A DNA stretch of 25,727 nucleotides from SIG440 sp045120135 (GTDB lineage Bacteria > Bacillota > Clostridia > Monoglobales > Monoglobaceae): contig JBGVEN010000019.1 in NCBI GenBank assembly GCA_045120135.1, positions 1-25,727 on the forward strand, read 5' to 3'. This document shows, one piece after another, positions 6,818-14,344 of the stretch. The notes under the pieces were generated by a model. It saw only the letters and a program-made list of their open reading frames with translations. It ran no database searches and had not been told where the DNA came from. The translations under genes were made by a program, and so were the position numbers. Positions within the stretch are counted from its first letter, which is position 1, and each line of letters opens with the position of its first letter.

Positions 6818-7168
6818 ATGAAAGAGAATAAACTTGTAGATTTGTCAAAACAATTTGCAGTTGATATTGTTAATCTGTGTGCAGAGATAAAGGAAAACAG
6901 AAAAGGAAATGTACTGTTAAATCAGCTTTTGAGAAGCGGTACAAGCATTGGAGCCAATATTCATGAAGCAAATTATGCTGCAAGTAAAGCAGACTTTATA
7001 AATAAATTTCAGATAGCCTTGAAAGAGTGTTACGAAAGTGATTATTGGTTAGCTCTTTTCAAGGAAACGAAAATGATAACAGAAGAGGAATACACAAATA
7101 TGTATGATAAATGCAGTAAAATCAGAAAATTGCTTATTGCATCCGTAACTACTGCAAAGAAAAATTAA
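6818..7168 (+). CDS. S23-type four-helix-bundle protein
   Basis: Protein of 116 residues matching the small four-helix-bundle family first found inside 23S rRNA intervening sequences and related to the Avd accessory protein of diversity-generating retroelements. The signature is LLNQLLRSGTSIGANIHEA followed by a helix with FINKFQIALKECYESDYWL and a last helix KCSKIRKLLIASV. Members form barrel-shaped pentamers with basic surfaces thought to bind nucleic acid. Here it is not inside an rRNA gene, and no reverse transcriptase or template repeat is nearby. Its ribosome binding site is GGAG ahead of the ATG at 6818. The hairpin array directly in its leader is an obvious candidate target for it; that link is inference. 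Confidence 0.85.
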   Translation: MKENKLVDLSKQFAVDIVNLCAEIKENRKGNVLLNQLLRSGTSIGANIHEANYAASKADFINKFQIALKECYESDYWLALFKETKMITEEEYTNMYDKCSKIRKLLIASVTTAKKN

Positions 7169-7190
7169 CTAATATACCCGAGGTGATGAA

Positions 7191-7541
7191 ATGAAAAGAA
7201 AATTGCTATTGCTGAATATAGCAATCATAATTCCTTGTTTATTTGTTTATATAGGAATATTACCGGTTACATATGTTGTTTTACTTGCGTTGGCAGTGTC
7301 ATTAGTGAATGTGTGTTTTGCGACTTCAAAAAGAAACTTGATAATATATAATCTTGTACTTTTTACATGTTCAACAATCGGATTTATATTTGAGTATTTA
7401 TCACGTAAAAATTATGGGGTTGGTTTTCATCCTGAAGTAACAGAAGAATATCAGTTTTTAATATGGCTTTTTGTGTTATGCTCGCTAATTATTACTATAT
7501 TAGAAATAATTTTAAAATATTTTTTAGATAAGAGAAAATAA
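7191..7541 (+). CDS. Small membrane protein of unknown function
   Basis: Protein of 116 residues, mostly hydrophobic, with about four membrane segments (roughly 5-24, 26-46, 49-69 and 88-109) and basic ends (MKRK..., ...FLDKRK). No family motif is recognised. It starts 22 bp after the S23 gene with a GAGGTGATGAA site, so the two probably share a transcript. Its codons are very AT-rich (frequent ATA, TTA, AAT), like the genes on either side but unlike the adhE or glm genes. Confidence 0.65.
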   Translation: MKRKLLLLNIAIIIPCLFVYIGILPVTYVVLLALAVSLVNVCFATSKRNLIIYNLVLFTCSTIGFIFEYLSRKNYGVGFHPEVTEEYQFLIWLFVLCSLIITILEIILKYFLDKRK

Positions 7542-7543
7542 CC

Positions 7544-7573
7544 GGCATCTAAATCATTCACGAATTCTATAAT
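7544..7573 (+). repeat. Promoter-like repeat, copy 1 (upstream of the glycosidase-like gene)
   Basis: This 30-bp block matches 8882-8911 at 25 of 30 positions, including a shared CATCTAAATC and a shared ATTCTATAAT. It ends in a TATAAT at 7568-7573. The hexamer in the place of the other copy's -35 reads CCGGCA, so this copy may be a weaker promoter for the gene starting at 7622. Confidence 0.7.
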
Positions 7574-7621
7574 AAGTTTAATTAATAGAAATGAGAGATG
7601 TCAAAAAAGGGAGAAATTACA

Positions 7622-8854
7622 ATGAGCAAAGAGATAATAGATCTACTCAAACAAATTGCAATAAAAACTATAGATGATTGTACTTTTTATAAAAAAGTTA
7701 ATTATTTTAATAAAGAGAATAATGAAGCTGTTTTATTGCCTTCCGGTGATGAAAAATATATTAGTTTTTGGATAAGAGATTGTGCAATGATGGCAGAGAG
7801 CAAGTTGATAGATAATTGCTTGTTAAAAAAATACATTAAGATTATTGCAACTCATGGTCAAAACGGAAAAGAGACAATTTGCCTGGAAAACGGATTGTCA
7901 ATTCCACCATATTCAATTGCTGATCACATAAATTATAACGGAGAACCGGTTTATTTTCCTGGGACGTACTCTTCCGGAAAAAATCAAGGAAACGGAGGTT
8001 TTGGTTTTTATCCGCCGTTCTGTGATAATTATTATTACATAATGATGGTAGGTGCATATATAGAGCAAAGTGGTGACATTGAAATACTCAATGAAACATG
8101 TAATGAATTAACCATTGAAGAAAGCCTTGAATATGCATTTATTGGATATAATATAGATGAAAAAAGCGACTTGTGTATTAGCGATGCAGAAACATATACA
8201 GTTGATTGGGGCTTTGTAGATGCAATAAAAAAGAGTGGGAAACTGTTAATGGCTTCTCTTTTAAGGTACAATGCAGCAAGAAAAATGCAAATGATGTTTG
8301 AAGACAAACCGGATAAATGCAAATTTTATAATGAAAAGGCAGAAAGAATCAGGAAAAATATATTATCAGAATTTTACGATGATAATACCGGATGGTTATA
8401 TTCAGCAACAGGAATTGGAAAACAATATGATGTATGGGCAACAGCTTATGCAGTTTTTTCAAAGGTTATAAAAGAGGAAAAGACATTGGAAGCCCTTTAT
8501 AATGCATATATGAATAAGACTGCAGTTGTTGATGGATATGTGCGACATATCTTGACGAATGATGATTTTTCTACTGATTCAGCGTGGGAATGCACTAAAA
8601 TTCCATACAATACTTATCAGAATGGCGCATATTGGGCAACTCCTACAGGTTGGTATGCATATGCTTTATACTGTTATAATAGAAAAACAGATATTCTGGA
8701 AGATTTTATAAAGCATACATACAACTACGAGAAAAACGGAGCTCCTTTTGAATGGATAAACAAAGATACAAGTGAATACAGTGGCTTGAATTATGGAACT
8801 TCCGGAGTGTTGCCGTATATAGGTGCGATTGAGATAATAGACCAATTTAAATAA
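7622..8854 (+). CDS. Six-hairpin-glycosidase-like protein
   Basis: Protein of 410 residues from the ATG at 7622, chosen because GGGAG precedes it; an ATG at 7598 would add eight residues but has no site. There is no signal peptide, so it is probably cytoplasmic. It has the look of an (alpha/alpha)6-barrel glycoside hydrolase: the FWIRDCAMM segment near residue 50, an acidic DWGF segment near 193, VWATAYAVF in the middle, and near the end NGAYWATPTGWYAYALY followed by YGTSGVLPYIGAIE. The conserved acids in these segments are the likely catalytic residues, but I cannot assign a GH family or substrate. It is AT-rich, stands alone between two copies of a promoter-like repeat, and is unlike the LysR gene downstream in base composition, which suggests a recently acquired cassette. 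Confidence 0.65.
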   Translation: MSKEIIDLLKQIAIKTIDDCTFYKKVNYFNKENNEAVLLPSGDEKYISFWIRDCAMMAESKLIDNCLLKKYIKIIATHGQNGKETICLENGLSIPPYSIADHINYNGEPVYFPGTYSSGKNQGNGGFGFYPPFCDNYYYIMMVGAYIEQSGDIEILNETCNELTIEESLEYAFIGYNIDEKSDLCISDAETYTVDWGFVDAIKKSGKLLMASLLRYNAARKMQMMFEDKPDKCKFYNEKAERIRKNILSEFYDDNTGWLYSATGIGKQYDVWATAYAVFSKVIKEEKTLEALYNAYMNKTAVVDGYVRHILTNDDFSTDSAWECTKIPYNTYQNGAYWATPTGWYAYALYCYNRKTDILEDFIKHTYNYEKNGAPFEWINKDTSEYSGLNYGTSGVLPYIGAIEIIDQFK

Positions 8855-8879
8855 TACTGATGAGTTTATCTCCAAAATA

Positions 8880-8911
8880 TTGACATCTAAATCGCTCACT
8901 GATTCTATAAT
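8880..8911 (+). promoter_or_regulatory. Promoter-like repeat, copy 2, upstream of the lysR gene
   Basis: A perfect TTGACA (8880-8885) and a perfect TATAAT (8906-8911) are separated by 20 bp, longer than the usual 17. The block is the second copy of the repeat at 7544-7573. It is followed by TCATCAAAGATGA, a small hairpin resembling the first stem of the 6618-6801 array. Confidence 0.55.
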
Positions 8912-8947
8912 AGTCTCATCAAAGATGAAATTAAAGAAGGTAATTAT

Positions 8948-9871
8948 ATGAATATATTGCATATGAAATATGCGTTAGAGGTGGCAAAAGCCGGCTCGCT
9001 GGGTAAGGCATCAGAGAAACTTTTGATTGCAGTTCCCAATATCAGCCGTTCGATAAAGGAACTGGAGACGGATTTGGGAATTACTATATTTGAGCGAACC
9101 AGCAAGGGAATGAGCTTGACCCCTGAGGGTGAGGAATTTATCAACTTTGCCAAAGGAATTCTCAATCAGATTGACCAGGTGGAAAAGTTTTATAAAGAAG
9201 GCGCGCCGGATAAACAAAAATTTTCAATCTCTGTACCCCGTGCCTGCTACATTTCCGAAGCGTTTTCGGAGTTTTCCAAGTCACTGAGTAAAGAGCCTGC
9301 AGAGATTTTCTACAAAGAAACAAACTCCCAGCGTACTATTCATAATATGGTTAACCACGACTACAAGCTGGGCATTATACGGTATGCAGAGAACTATGAC
9401 AAATACTTTAAAGCAATGCTTGATGAAAAAGACATGTGCTATGAGCTGATAACCGAATTCTCATATTCACTTATTATGAGCAAAAAGAATCCTCTTGCTG
9501 AAAAGACTGCTATAACCTTTGATGATTTAAAAGGCTATATTGAAATTGCTCACGCTGACCCATATGTTCCGTCTATGCCGCTTTCGAAGGTGGTAAAAGA
9601 GGAACTACCCGATAACATTGAACGCCGCATCTTTATCTTTGAACGGGCAAGTCAGTTTGACTTGCTGGAAAAAAACCCCGAAACATTTATGTGGGTTTCT
9701 CCGGTGCCGCAAAGTCTTTTGGATAAATATGGACTTGTTCAAAAAAAATGTGTTCAAAATGAGAAAATATATCAAGATGTGCTCATTTATAAAAAAGGCT
9801 ATAAGCTGACTGACCTCGACAAAAGATTTATCGAGGAAGTAAGCAAAGCAAAGAAAATAATCTATAATTAA
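8948..9871 (+). CDS. LysR-family transcriptional regulator
   Basis: Protein of 307 residues. The N-terminal winged helix-turn-helix is typical (YALEVAKAGSLGKASEKLLIAVPNISRSIKELETDLGITIFERTSKGMSLTPEGEEF, residues about 8-65). A linker helix and a two-lobed effector-binding domain fill the rest. The effector is unknown. AAGAAGGT before the ATG at 8948 is a usable binding site. It lies just upstream of adhE in the same direction but is separated from it by a strong terminator, so it is its own transcription unit. Whether it controls adhE, the glycosidase-like gene, or something distant cannot be told. Confidence 0.9.
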   Translation: MNILHMKYALEVAKAGSLGKASEKLLIAVPNISRSIKELETDLGITIFERTSKGMSLTPEGEEFINFAKGILNQIDQVEKFYKEGAPDKQKFSISVPRACYISEAFSEFSKSLSKEPAEIFYKETNSQRTIHNMVNHDYKLGIIRYAENYDKYFKAMLDEKDMCYELITEFSYSLIMSKKNPLAEKTAITFDDLKGYIEIAHADPYVPSMPLSKVVKEELPDNIERRIFIFERASQFDLLEKNPETFMWVSPVPQSLLDKYGLVQKKCVQNEKIYQDVLIYKKGYKLTDLDKRFIEEVSKAKKIIYN

Positions 9872-9872
9872 T

Positions 9873-9912
9873 ATATAACGGGTATTATCAATTTTGATAA
9901 TACCCGTTATAT
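9873..9912 (+). terminator. Terminator of the lysR gene
   Basis: A perfect 18-bp inverted repeat (9873-9890 with 9895-9912, loop ATTT) starts one base after the stop codon and is followed by GTTTT. Confidence 0.85.
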
Positions 9913-9922
9913 GTTTTAAGAA

Positions 9923-9959
9923 TTCACAAAACTAATAGTTTACGTTAAAATATTAACAA
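9923..9959 (+). promoter_or_regulatory. adhE promoter with overlapping Rex-type operator
   Basis: TTCACA (9923-9928), 17 bp, TAAAAT (9946-9951) form the promoter. Over its -10 and start lies the palindrome GTTAA-N4-TTAAC, extended to TTAACAA on the right (9942-9959); the consensus for the redox repressor Rex is TTGTTAA-N4-TTAACAA. Rex control of adhE by the NADH/NAD+ ratio is well established in Clostridia, so repression until NADH accumulates is the natural reading. Confidence 0.75.
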
Positions 9960-9993
9960 ACGAAAAGGACTATAAAATCAGGAGGTAAATAAG

Positions 9994-12639
9994 ATGGATA
10001 TAAAGACTTATGATATAGTAGACAGCGTTGAAAAGCTTGAACAAGCTATCAAGCGCATCAGAGATGCACAGAAAATTTTTGCGACCTATACTCAGGAACA
10101 GGTTGATAAAATCTTCCTTGCTGCAGCGTCTGCGGCAAATAAGGCAAGAATACCCCTAGCCAAAATGGCAGTAGAAGAAACCGGAATGGGTGTTGTAGAG
10201 GATAAGGTAATCAAAAATAATTATGCATCCGAATATATCTACAATGCATACAAAAACACAAAAACATGCGGTGTTATAGAAGAGGATAGAGCATCAGGTA
10301 TGAAGAAGATTGCCGAGCCTATAGGTGTGATTGCGGCGGTTATTCCTACAACCAATCCCACATCAACTGCGATTTTCAAGTGTCTGATTGCTCTTAAAAC
10401 ACGAAATGCAATTATAATATCTCCCCACCCAAGAGCAAAAGACTGTACAATTGCTGCAGCAAAGCTTGTTCTGGAAGCAGCAGTCAAGGCTGGCGCACCC
10501 GAAGGCATTATTGATTGGATTGATGTTCCAAGCCTTGATATGACCAATACGGTTATGAAGGAAGCGGACATAATCTTAGCTACAGGCGGCCCCGGAATGG
10601 TTAAGGCGGCATATTCAAGCGGTAAACCGGCACTTGGCGTTGGCGCAGGAAATACACCGGCTATTATTGACGAGAGCGCAGATATTCTCCTCGCGGTTAA
10701 CTCGATTATCCATTCCAAAACCTTTGATAACGGTATGATTTGCGCGTCTGAGCAGTCGGTAATTGTGCCTGAAAGTATTTATACTGAGGTTAAAAACGAA
10801 TTTGCAAAAAGAGGCTGTTACTTCTTAAATGCAGAGGAAACAGAAAAAGTAAGAAAGACCATTATTATAAACGGAGCACTTAACGCAAAGGTTGTTGGTC
10901 AGCCGGCAAGCAAGATTGCAGGTCTTGCAGGTGTGGATGTACCTGAGGGAACAAAAATTCTTATCGGCGAAGTAGAGTCGGTTGAACTTTCGGAGGAATT
11001 TGCTCACGAGAAGCTCTCACCTGTTCTTGCGATGTATAAGGTAAAAGATTTTAACGAGGCTCTCGACAAAGCGGAAAGACTTGTTGAGGACGGTGGCTTT
11101 GGTCACACCTCATCGGTATATCTTGACGCAGTTTCCGAGACAGAAAAGCTTGACGCATTTGCGGCAAGAATGAAGACATGCCGTATCCTTGTTAATACGC
11201 CCTCCTCACACGGCGGTATTGGTGATCTTTACAACTTCAGACTTGAACCGTCTCTTACACTTGGTTGCGGCTCATGGGGTGGCAACTCGGTATCTGAAAA
11301 CGTTGGTGTTAAGCACCTTGTCAATATTAAAACAGTAGCAGAAAGAAGGGAAAATATGCTTTGGTTCCGTGCACCTGAAAAGGTATATATCAAAAAGGGC
11401 TGTCTGCCGGTTGCTCTTGATGAACTTAAAAATGTAATGGGCAAAAAGAGAGCCTTCATTGTAACAGACACATTCCTTTACGAAAACGGATACACCAAGC
11501 CTATTACAGATAAATTGGATGAAATGGGCATTGTTCATACAACCTTCTTTGATGTTCAGCCCGACCCGACTCTTCTCAATGCAAAGAATGGTGCGGCACA
11601 AATGTCTGCATTCAAGCCGGATACAATCATTGCTCTCGGTGGCGGCAGTGCTATGGATGCCGCAAAGATTATGTGGGTACTCTATGAGCACCCCGAGGCT
11701 GATTTTATGGATATGGCAATGAGGTTTATTGATATCCGTAAGAGGGTTTATACATTCCCCAAAATGGGCGAAAAAGCATACTTTATTGCTATCCCCACCT
11801 CTGCAGGTACAGGTTCTGAGGTTACTCCTTTTGCGGTTATCACAGATGAGCAGACAGGTGTTAAGTATCCTCTTGCAGATTATGAGCTTATGCCCAATAT
11901 GGCGATTGTTGACACTGATTTCCATATGTCAGCGCCCAAGGGCCTTACTGCAGCATCAGGTATTGACGCCGTAACTCACGCAATTGAAGCTTATGCTGCA
12001 ATGCTCGCAACTGATTATACAGACGGACTTGCTCTTAAAGCTCTTAAAGTAATATTTGAATATCTCCCTCGTGCATACGAGAATGGTCAGACAGATGTTG
12101 AAGCCCGTGAAAAGATGGCAAACGCTGCAACAATGGCAGGTATGGCATTTGCTAATGCGTTCCTTGGTGTATGCCACTCAATGGCGCATAAGCTTGGTGC
12201 ATTCCACCATCTCCCTCATGGTGTTGCCAATGCGCTTATGATTGAGGAGGTACTCAGATTTAACGCATCGGAAGCGCCTGCAAAGATGGGAACATTCTCT
12301 CAGTATGACCACCCCCATACACTTGCACGCTATGCAGAGGTTGCAGATTATCTTGGTATCAAGGGTAAAACCGATGCGGAAAAGCTTGAGGGCCTTATCA
12401 AGGCAATTAATGACCTTAAGGCAAGGGTTGGAATTAAGGAAACTATTAAGGATTACGGCATTGACGAAAAGGTGTTCCTCGATAACCTTGACGAGATGGT
12501 TGAACAGGCATTTGATGACCAGTGCACCGGCGCGAACCCCAGATATCCGCTTATGAGCGAAATTAAGCAGATGTATCTGAATGCGTATTACGGCAAGCAT
12601 TTTGTTGAGGCAAAAATGCCTGATGCAAAGAACATTTAA
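9994..12639 (+). CDS. adhE: Bifunctional acetaldehyde-CoA / alcohol dehydrogenase
   Basis: Protein of 881 residues, the full length for AdhE. It reduces acetyl-CoA to acetaldehyde and then ethanol, using two NADH, and regenerates NAD+ during fermentation. The N-terminal aldehyde dehydrogenase part (about 1-440) has the nucleophile Cys250 in FDNGMICASEQS and the GAGNTPA cofactor segment. The C-terminal iron-dependent alcohol dehydrogenase part (about 460-870) has GGGSAMDAAK (549-558) and the iron ligands Asp658 and His662 (DAVTHAIEAY), His728 (CHSMAHKLG) and His742 (LPHGVANA). AdhE assembles into long spirosome filaments in the cytoplasm. AGGAGG precedes the ATG at 9994. A Rex-type operator covers the promoter. 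A kinase gene follows by 21 bp, probably on the same transcript. Confidence 0.98.
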   Translation: MDIKTYDIVDSVEKLEQAIKRIRDAQKIFATYTQEQVDKIFLAAASAANKARIPLAKMAVEETGMGVVEDKVIKNNYASEYIYNAYKNTKTCGVIEEDRASGMKKIAEPIGVIAAVIPTTNPTSTAIFKCLIALKTRNAIIISPHPRAKDCTIAAAKLVLEAAVKAGAPEGIIDWIDVPSLDMTNTVMKEADIILATGGPGMVKAAYSSGKPALGVGAGNTPAIIDESADILLAVNSIIHSKTFDNGMICASEQSVIVPESIYTEVKNEFAKRGCYFLNAEETEKVRKTIIINGALNAKVVGQPASKIAGLAGVDVPEGTKILIGEVESVELSEEFAHEKLSPVLAMYKVKDFNEALDKAERLVEDGGFGHTSSVYLDAVSETEKLDAFAARMKTCRILVNTPSSHGGIGDLYNFRLEPSLTLGCGSWGGNSVSENVGVKHLVNIKTVAERRENMLWFRAPEKVYIKKGCLPVALDELKNVMGKKRAFIVTDTFLYENGYTKPITDKLDEMGIVHTTFFDVQPDPTLLNAKNGAAQMSAFKPDTIIALGGGSAMDAAKIMWVLYEHPEADFMDMAMRFIDIRKRVYTFPKMGEKAYFIAIPTSAGTGSEVTPFAVITDEQTGVKYPLADYELMPNMAIVDTDFHMSAPKGLTAASGIDAVTHAIEAYAAMLATDYTDGLALKALKVIFEYLPRAYENGQTDVEAREKMANAATMAGMAFANAFLGVCHSMAHKLGAFHHLPHGVANALMIEEVLRFNASEAPAKMGTFSQYDHPHTLARYAEVADYLGIKGKTDAEKLEGLIKAINDLKARVGIKETIKDYGIDEKVFLDNLDEMVEQAFDDQCTGANPRYPLMSEIKQMYLNAYYGKHFVEAKMPDAKNI

Positions 12640-12660
12640 TGGATGCGGAGGAGTGAAATT

Positions 12661-13410
12661 ATGAAGCTTGATAAGATAATTGCTGAAAGAAAGAATAAAA
12701 AAATCTATCGTGACGGTGACAGATGTATTAAGGTTTTCGATGAGTGTTATTCCAAGGCTGATGTGCTGAATGAGGCGCTTAATCAGGCAAGAATAGAGGA
12801 AACGGGACTTAATATCCCTAAAATCTATGAAGTAACTATGGTTGACGGCAAGTGGGCAATTGTGTGTGAATACATCGAAGGGAAGACTCTTGCACAGTTA
12901 ATGGAGGAAGCGCCGGAAAAGCTTGAAGAATATATTGAGCGGTTGGTTGACCTGCAGCTTGAAGTACACTCAAAAAAATCACCGCTTCTTAATAAGTTAA
13001 AGGACAAAATGAATCGAAAAATAAGTGAAACAAACCTTGATGCAACAACCAGATACGAGCTACACACCAGACTTGAGGGTATGCCCAAGCACACAAAAGT
13101 ATGTCACGGCGACTTCAATCCGTCTAATATTGTTATAAAGGCAGATGGCACACCGTATATTCTCGACTGGTCACACGCAACTCAAGGTAATGCTTCGGCA
13201 GATGTTGCAAGAACTTATCTTTTGTTCTGCCTGAGCGGGAACAATGATATTGCTGACAAATACCTCGACTTATTCTGCAAAAAGAGCGATACGGCAAAGC
13301 AGTATGTTCAGAAATGGATGCCTATTGTCGCTGCTTCACAGTCTGTAAAGGGCAACGAACACGAACGAGAATTCCTGCTTTCGTGGGTAGATGTTGTAGA
13401 TTACGAGTAA
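12661..13410 (+). CDS. APH/choline-kinase-type phosphotransferase
   Basis: Protein of 249 residues with the aminoglycoside-phosphotransferase fold. Visible motifs are the catalytic loop VCHGDFNPSNIVI (HGD-x-x-x-x-N) and the metal-binding ILDWSHA, where the usual DxE or DFG-like motif is DW. An EYIEGKTLAQLM hinge region comes before them. The substrate is not predictable; choline, ethanolamine, sugar or drug kinases all share this fold, and lone chromosomal copies are usually metabolic. The start is the ATG at 12661 with GGAGGAG upstream; the longer frame from 12643 would run through that site. It follows adhE by 21 bp with no terminator between, so it is probably co-transcribed and under the same redox control. 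Confidence 0.85.
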   Translation: MKLDKIIAERKNKKIYRDGDRCIKVFDECYSKADVLNEALNQARIEETGLNIPKIYEVTMVDGKWAIVCEYIEGKTLAQLMEEAPEKLEEYIERLVDLQLEVHSKKSPLLNKLKDKMNRKISETNLDATTRYELHTRLEGMPKHTKVCHGDFNPSNIVIKADGTPYILDWSHATQGNASADVARTYLLFCLSGNNDIADKYLDLFCKKSDTAKQYVQKWMPIVAASQSVKGNEHEREFLLSWVDVVDYE

Positions 13411-13414
13411 TATG

Positions 13415-13446
13415 AAAGGGTAAGTTCTAAACTGAACTTACCCTTT
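13415..13446 (+). terminator. Terminator of the adhE-kinase operon
   Basis: A perfect 13-bp stem (13415-13427 with 13434-13446, loop TAAACT) ends in a five-T run, five bases after the kinase stop. Confidence 0.9.
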
Positions 13447-13459
13447 TTCATTATACAAA

Positions 13460-13487
13460 AAAAATCCCATCTTTCGACAGGATTTTT
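13460..13487 (-). terminator. Terminator of the tRNA-Pro gene
   Basis: Read on the minus strand, an 8-bp stem (AAAAATCC / GGATTTTT) continues through four pairs including two G-U wobbles to a GAAA tetraloop, and the T run extends to 13457. It lies five bases after the tRNA 3' end. Confidence 0.85.
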
Positions 13488-13491
13488 ATTT

Positions 13492-13568
13492 TGGTCGGAG
13501 TGACTGGATTCGAACCAGCGGCCACTTGAACCCCATTCAAGTACTCTACCAAACTGAGCCACACCCCG
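13492..13568 (-). tRNA. tRNA-Pro, anticodon GGG
   Basis: The minus strand folds into a full cloverleaf. The acceptor arm is CGGGGTG paired with CACTCCG (one G-U). The D arm is GCTC/GAGT. The anticodon arm is CTTGA/TCAAG with loop ATGGGGT, anticodon at 13534-13532. The variable loop is TGGCC and the T arm is GCTGG-TTCGAAT-CCAGT. The discriminator is A and the CCA end is encoded (13494-13492). Anticodon GGG reads CCC and CCU proline codons. Confidence 0.97.
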
Positions 13569-13581
13569 AAACACCTTAAAT

Positions 13582-13610
13582 AGTATATACTAAAACTGTT
13601 AGGTTGTCAA
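13582..13610 (-). promoter_or_regulatory. Promoter of the tRNA-Pro gene
   Basis: On the minus strand TTGACA (13610-13605), exactly 17 bp, then TATACT (13587-13582), 14 bp before the first base of the tRNA. The tRNA is therefore a unit separate from the glm operon upstream. Confidence 0.85.
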
Positions 13611-13639
13611 GCCTTTTTTGAGAAAAATTTAAAAGATTT

Positions 13640-13675
13640 TATCGGGGGAAAACTCACAAGAGATTTTCCCCGATA
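13640..13675 (-). terminator. Terminator of the glmS-glmM-acetyltransferase operon
   Basis: A 12-bp stem (13675-13664 with 13652-13640, one bulged G) with an 11-nt loop lies just beyond the stop of the last gene, followed on the minus strand by AAAATCTTTT. The T run is interrupted but the stem is strong. Confidence 0.75.
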
Positions 13676-13685
13676 ATAATGTGCA

Positions 13686-14327
13686 TTAATCTCTTTTTAA
13701 CACCCAGTCTTTTTTGTTTACCTGACGTTCACGGGCAATAGCAAGAGCGTTTTCAGGTACATCCTCGGTAATGGTAGAGCCTGCCGCGGTATATGCGTTT
13801 TTACCTACCTTAACGGGAGAAACCAGATTGGTATTGCATCCGATAAAGGCGTTATCTTCAATAACGGTGCGGTGCTTCTTTTTGCCGTCATAGTTGACAA
13901 CAACTGTTCCGCAGCCAAAATTGATTTTTTCGCCGACATCAGCATCGCCGACATAGGTGAGGTGAGAAAGCTTAGTTCCATCACCAATATTGGAGTTTTT
14001 AATTTCAACAAAGTCACCGATTTTAACGTTTTTGCCAACCTTACAATCTGGTCGGATATAGGCAAACGGACCCACGGTTGTTCCCTCGTCAATGGAGCTT
14101 TTTGTAATTACCGAATGACGAATGGTAACATTATTACCGATTACGGCATCTGAGATTTCGGTGCAAAAACCAATGGTCACATTTTCGCCGATAATTGTGT
14201 TACCCTTGAGGTAAACATTAGGCTCTATAACTGTACCTTTACCAATTTTTACACCGTCTTCAATGTATGCGGTTTTTTCATCAATAAAGGTCACGCCGTT
14301 TTCTTTATAAATATTTAAATTTGTCAT
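13686..14327 (-). CDS. Stand-alone GlmU C-terminal domain: glucosamine-1-phosphate acetyltransferase
   Basis: Protein of 213 residues built almost entirely of left-handed beta-helix hexapeptide repeats. It matches the C-terminal half of GlmU: VGPFAYIRPD (86-94), FVEIKNS, KLSHLTYVGDADVG with the catalytic-base histidine at 122, NYDGKKK (145-151), then the coenzyme A end SPVKVGKNAYTAAGSTIT and ALAIARERQ. It should acetylate GlcN-1-P to GlcNAc-1-P as a trimer. Full GlmU is about 450 residues; the N-terminal uridylyltransferase half is absent. It is not a truncation artefact: glmM ends 17 bp upstream and a good AAAGGA site precedes its own ATG. A separate uridylyltransferase must exist elsewhere if the UDP-GlcNAc route is complete. 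Last gene of the glmS operon. Confidence 0.85.
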   Translation of the reverse strand: MTNLNIYKENGVTFIDEKTAYIEDGVKIGKGTVIEPNVYLKGNTIIGENVTIGFCTEISDAVIGNNVTIRHSVITKSSIDEGTTVGPFAYIRPDCKVGKNVKIGDFVEIKNSNIGDGTKLSHLTYVGDADVGEKINFGCGTVVVNYDGKKKHRTVIEDNAFIGCNTNLVSPVKVGKNAYTAAGSTITEDVPENALAIARERQVNKKDWVLKRD

Positions 14328-14344
14328 ATCTGTTTAATCCTTTC

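Noticed and set aside
6618..7168. 23S rRNA intervening sequence or diversity-generating retroelement
   Set aside because: The S23-type gene is not inside an rRNA gene, and no reverse transcriptase or template/variable repeat pair is visible.
10239..10718. 159-codon minus-strand frame inside adhE
   Set aside because: It is the antisense shadow of the conserved aldehyde dehydrogenase domain; hydrophobic character follows from adhE codons.
12643..12660. Upstream ATG giving a six-residue longer kinase
   Set aside because: The extension would translate through the GGAGGAG ribosome binding site that serves the ATG at 12661.
13686..14327. Truncated or frameshifted glmU pseudogene
   Set aside because: glmM ends 17 bp upstream, the gene has its own ribosome binding site and start, and the acetyltransferase domain is complete.
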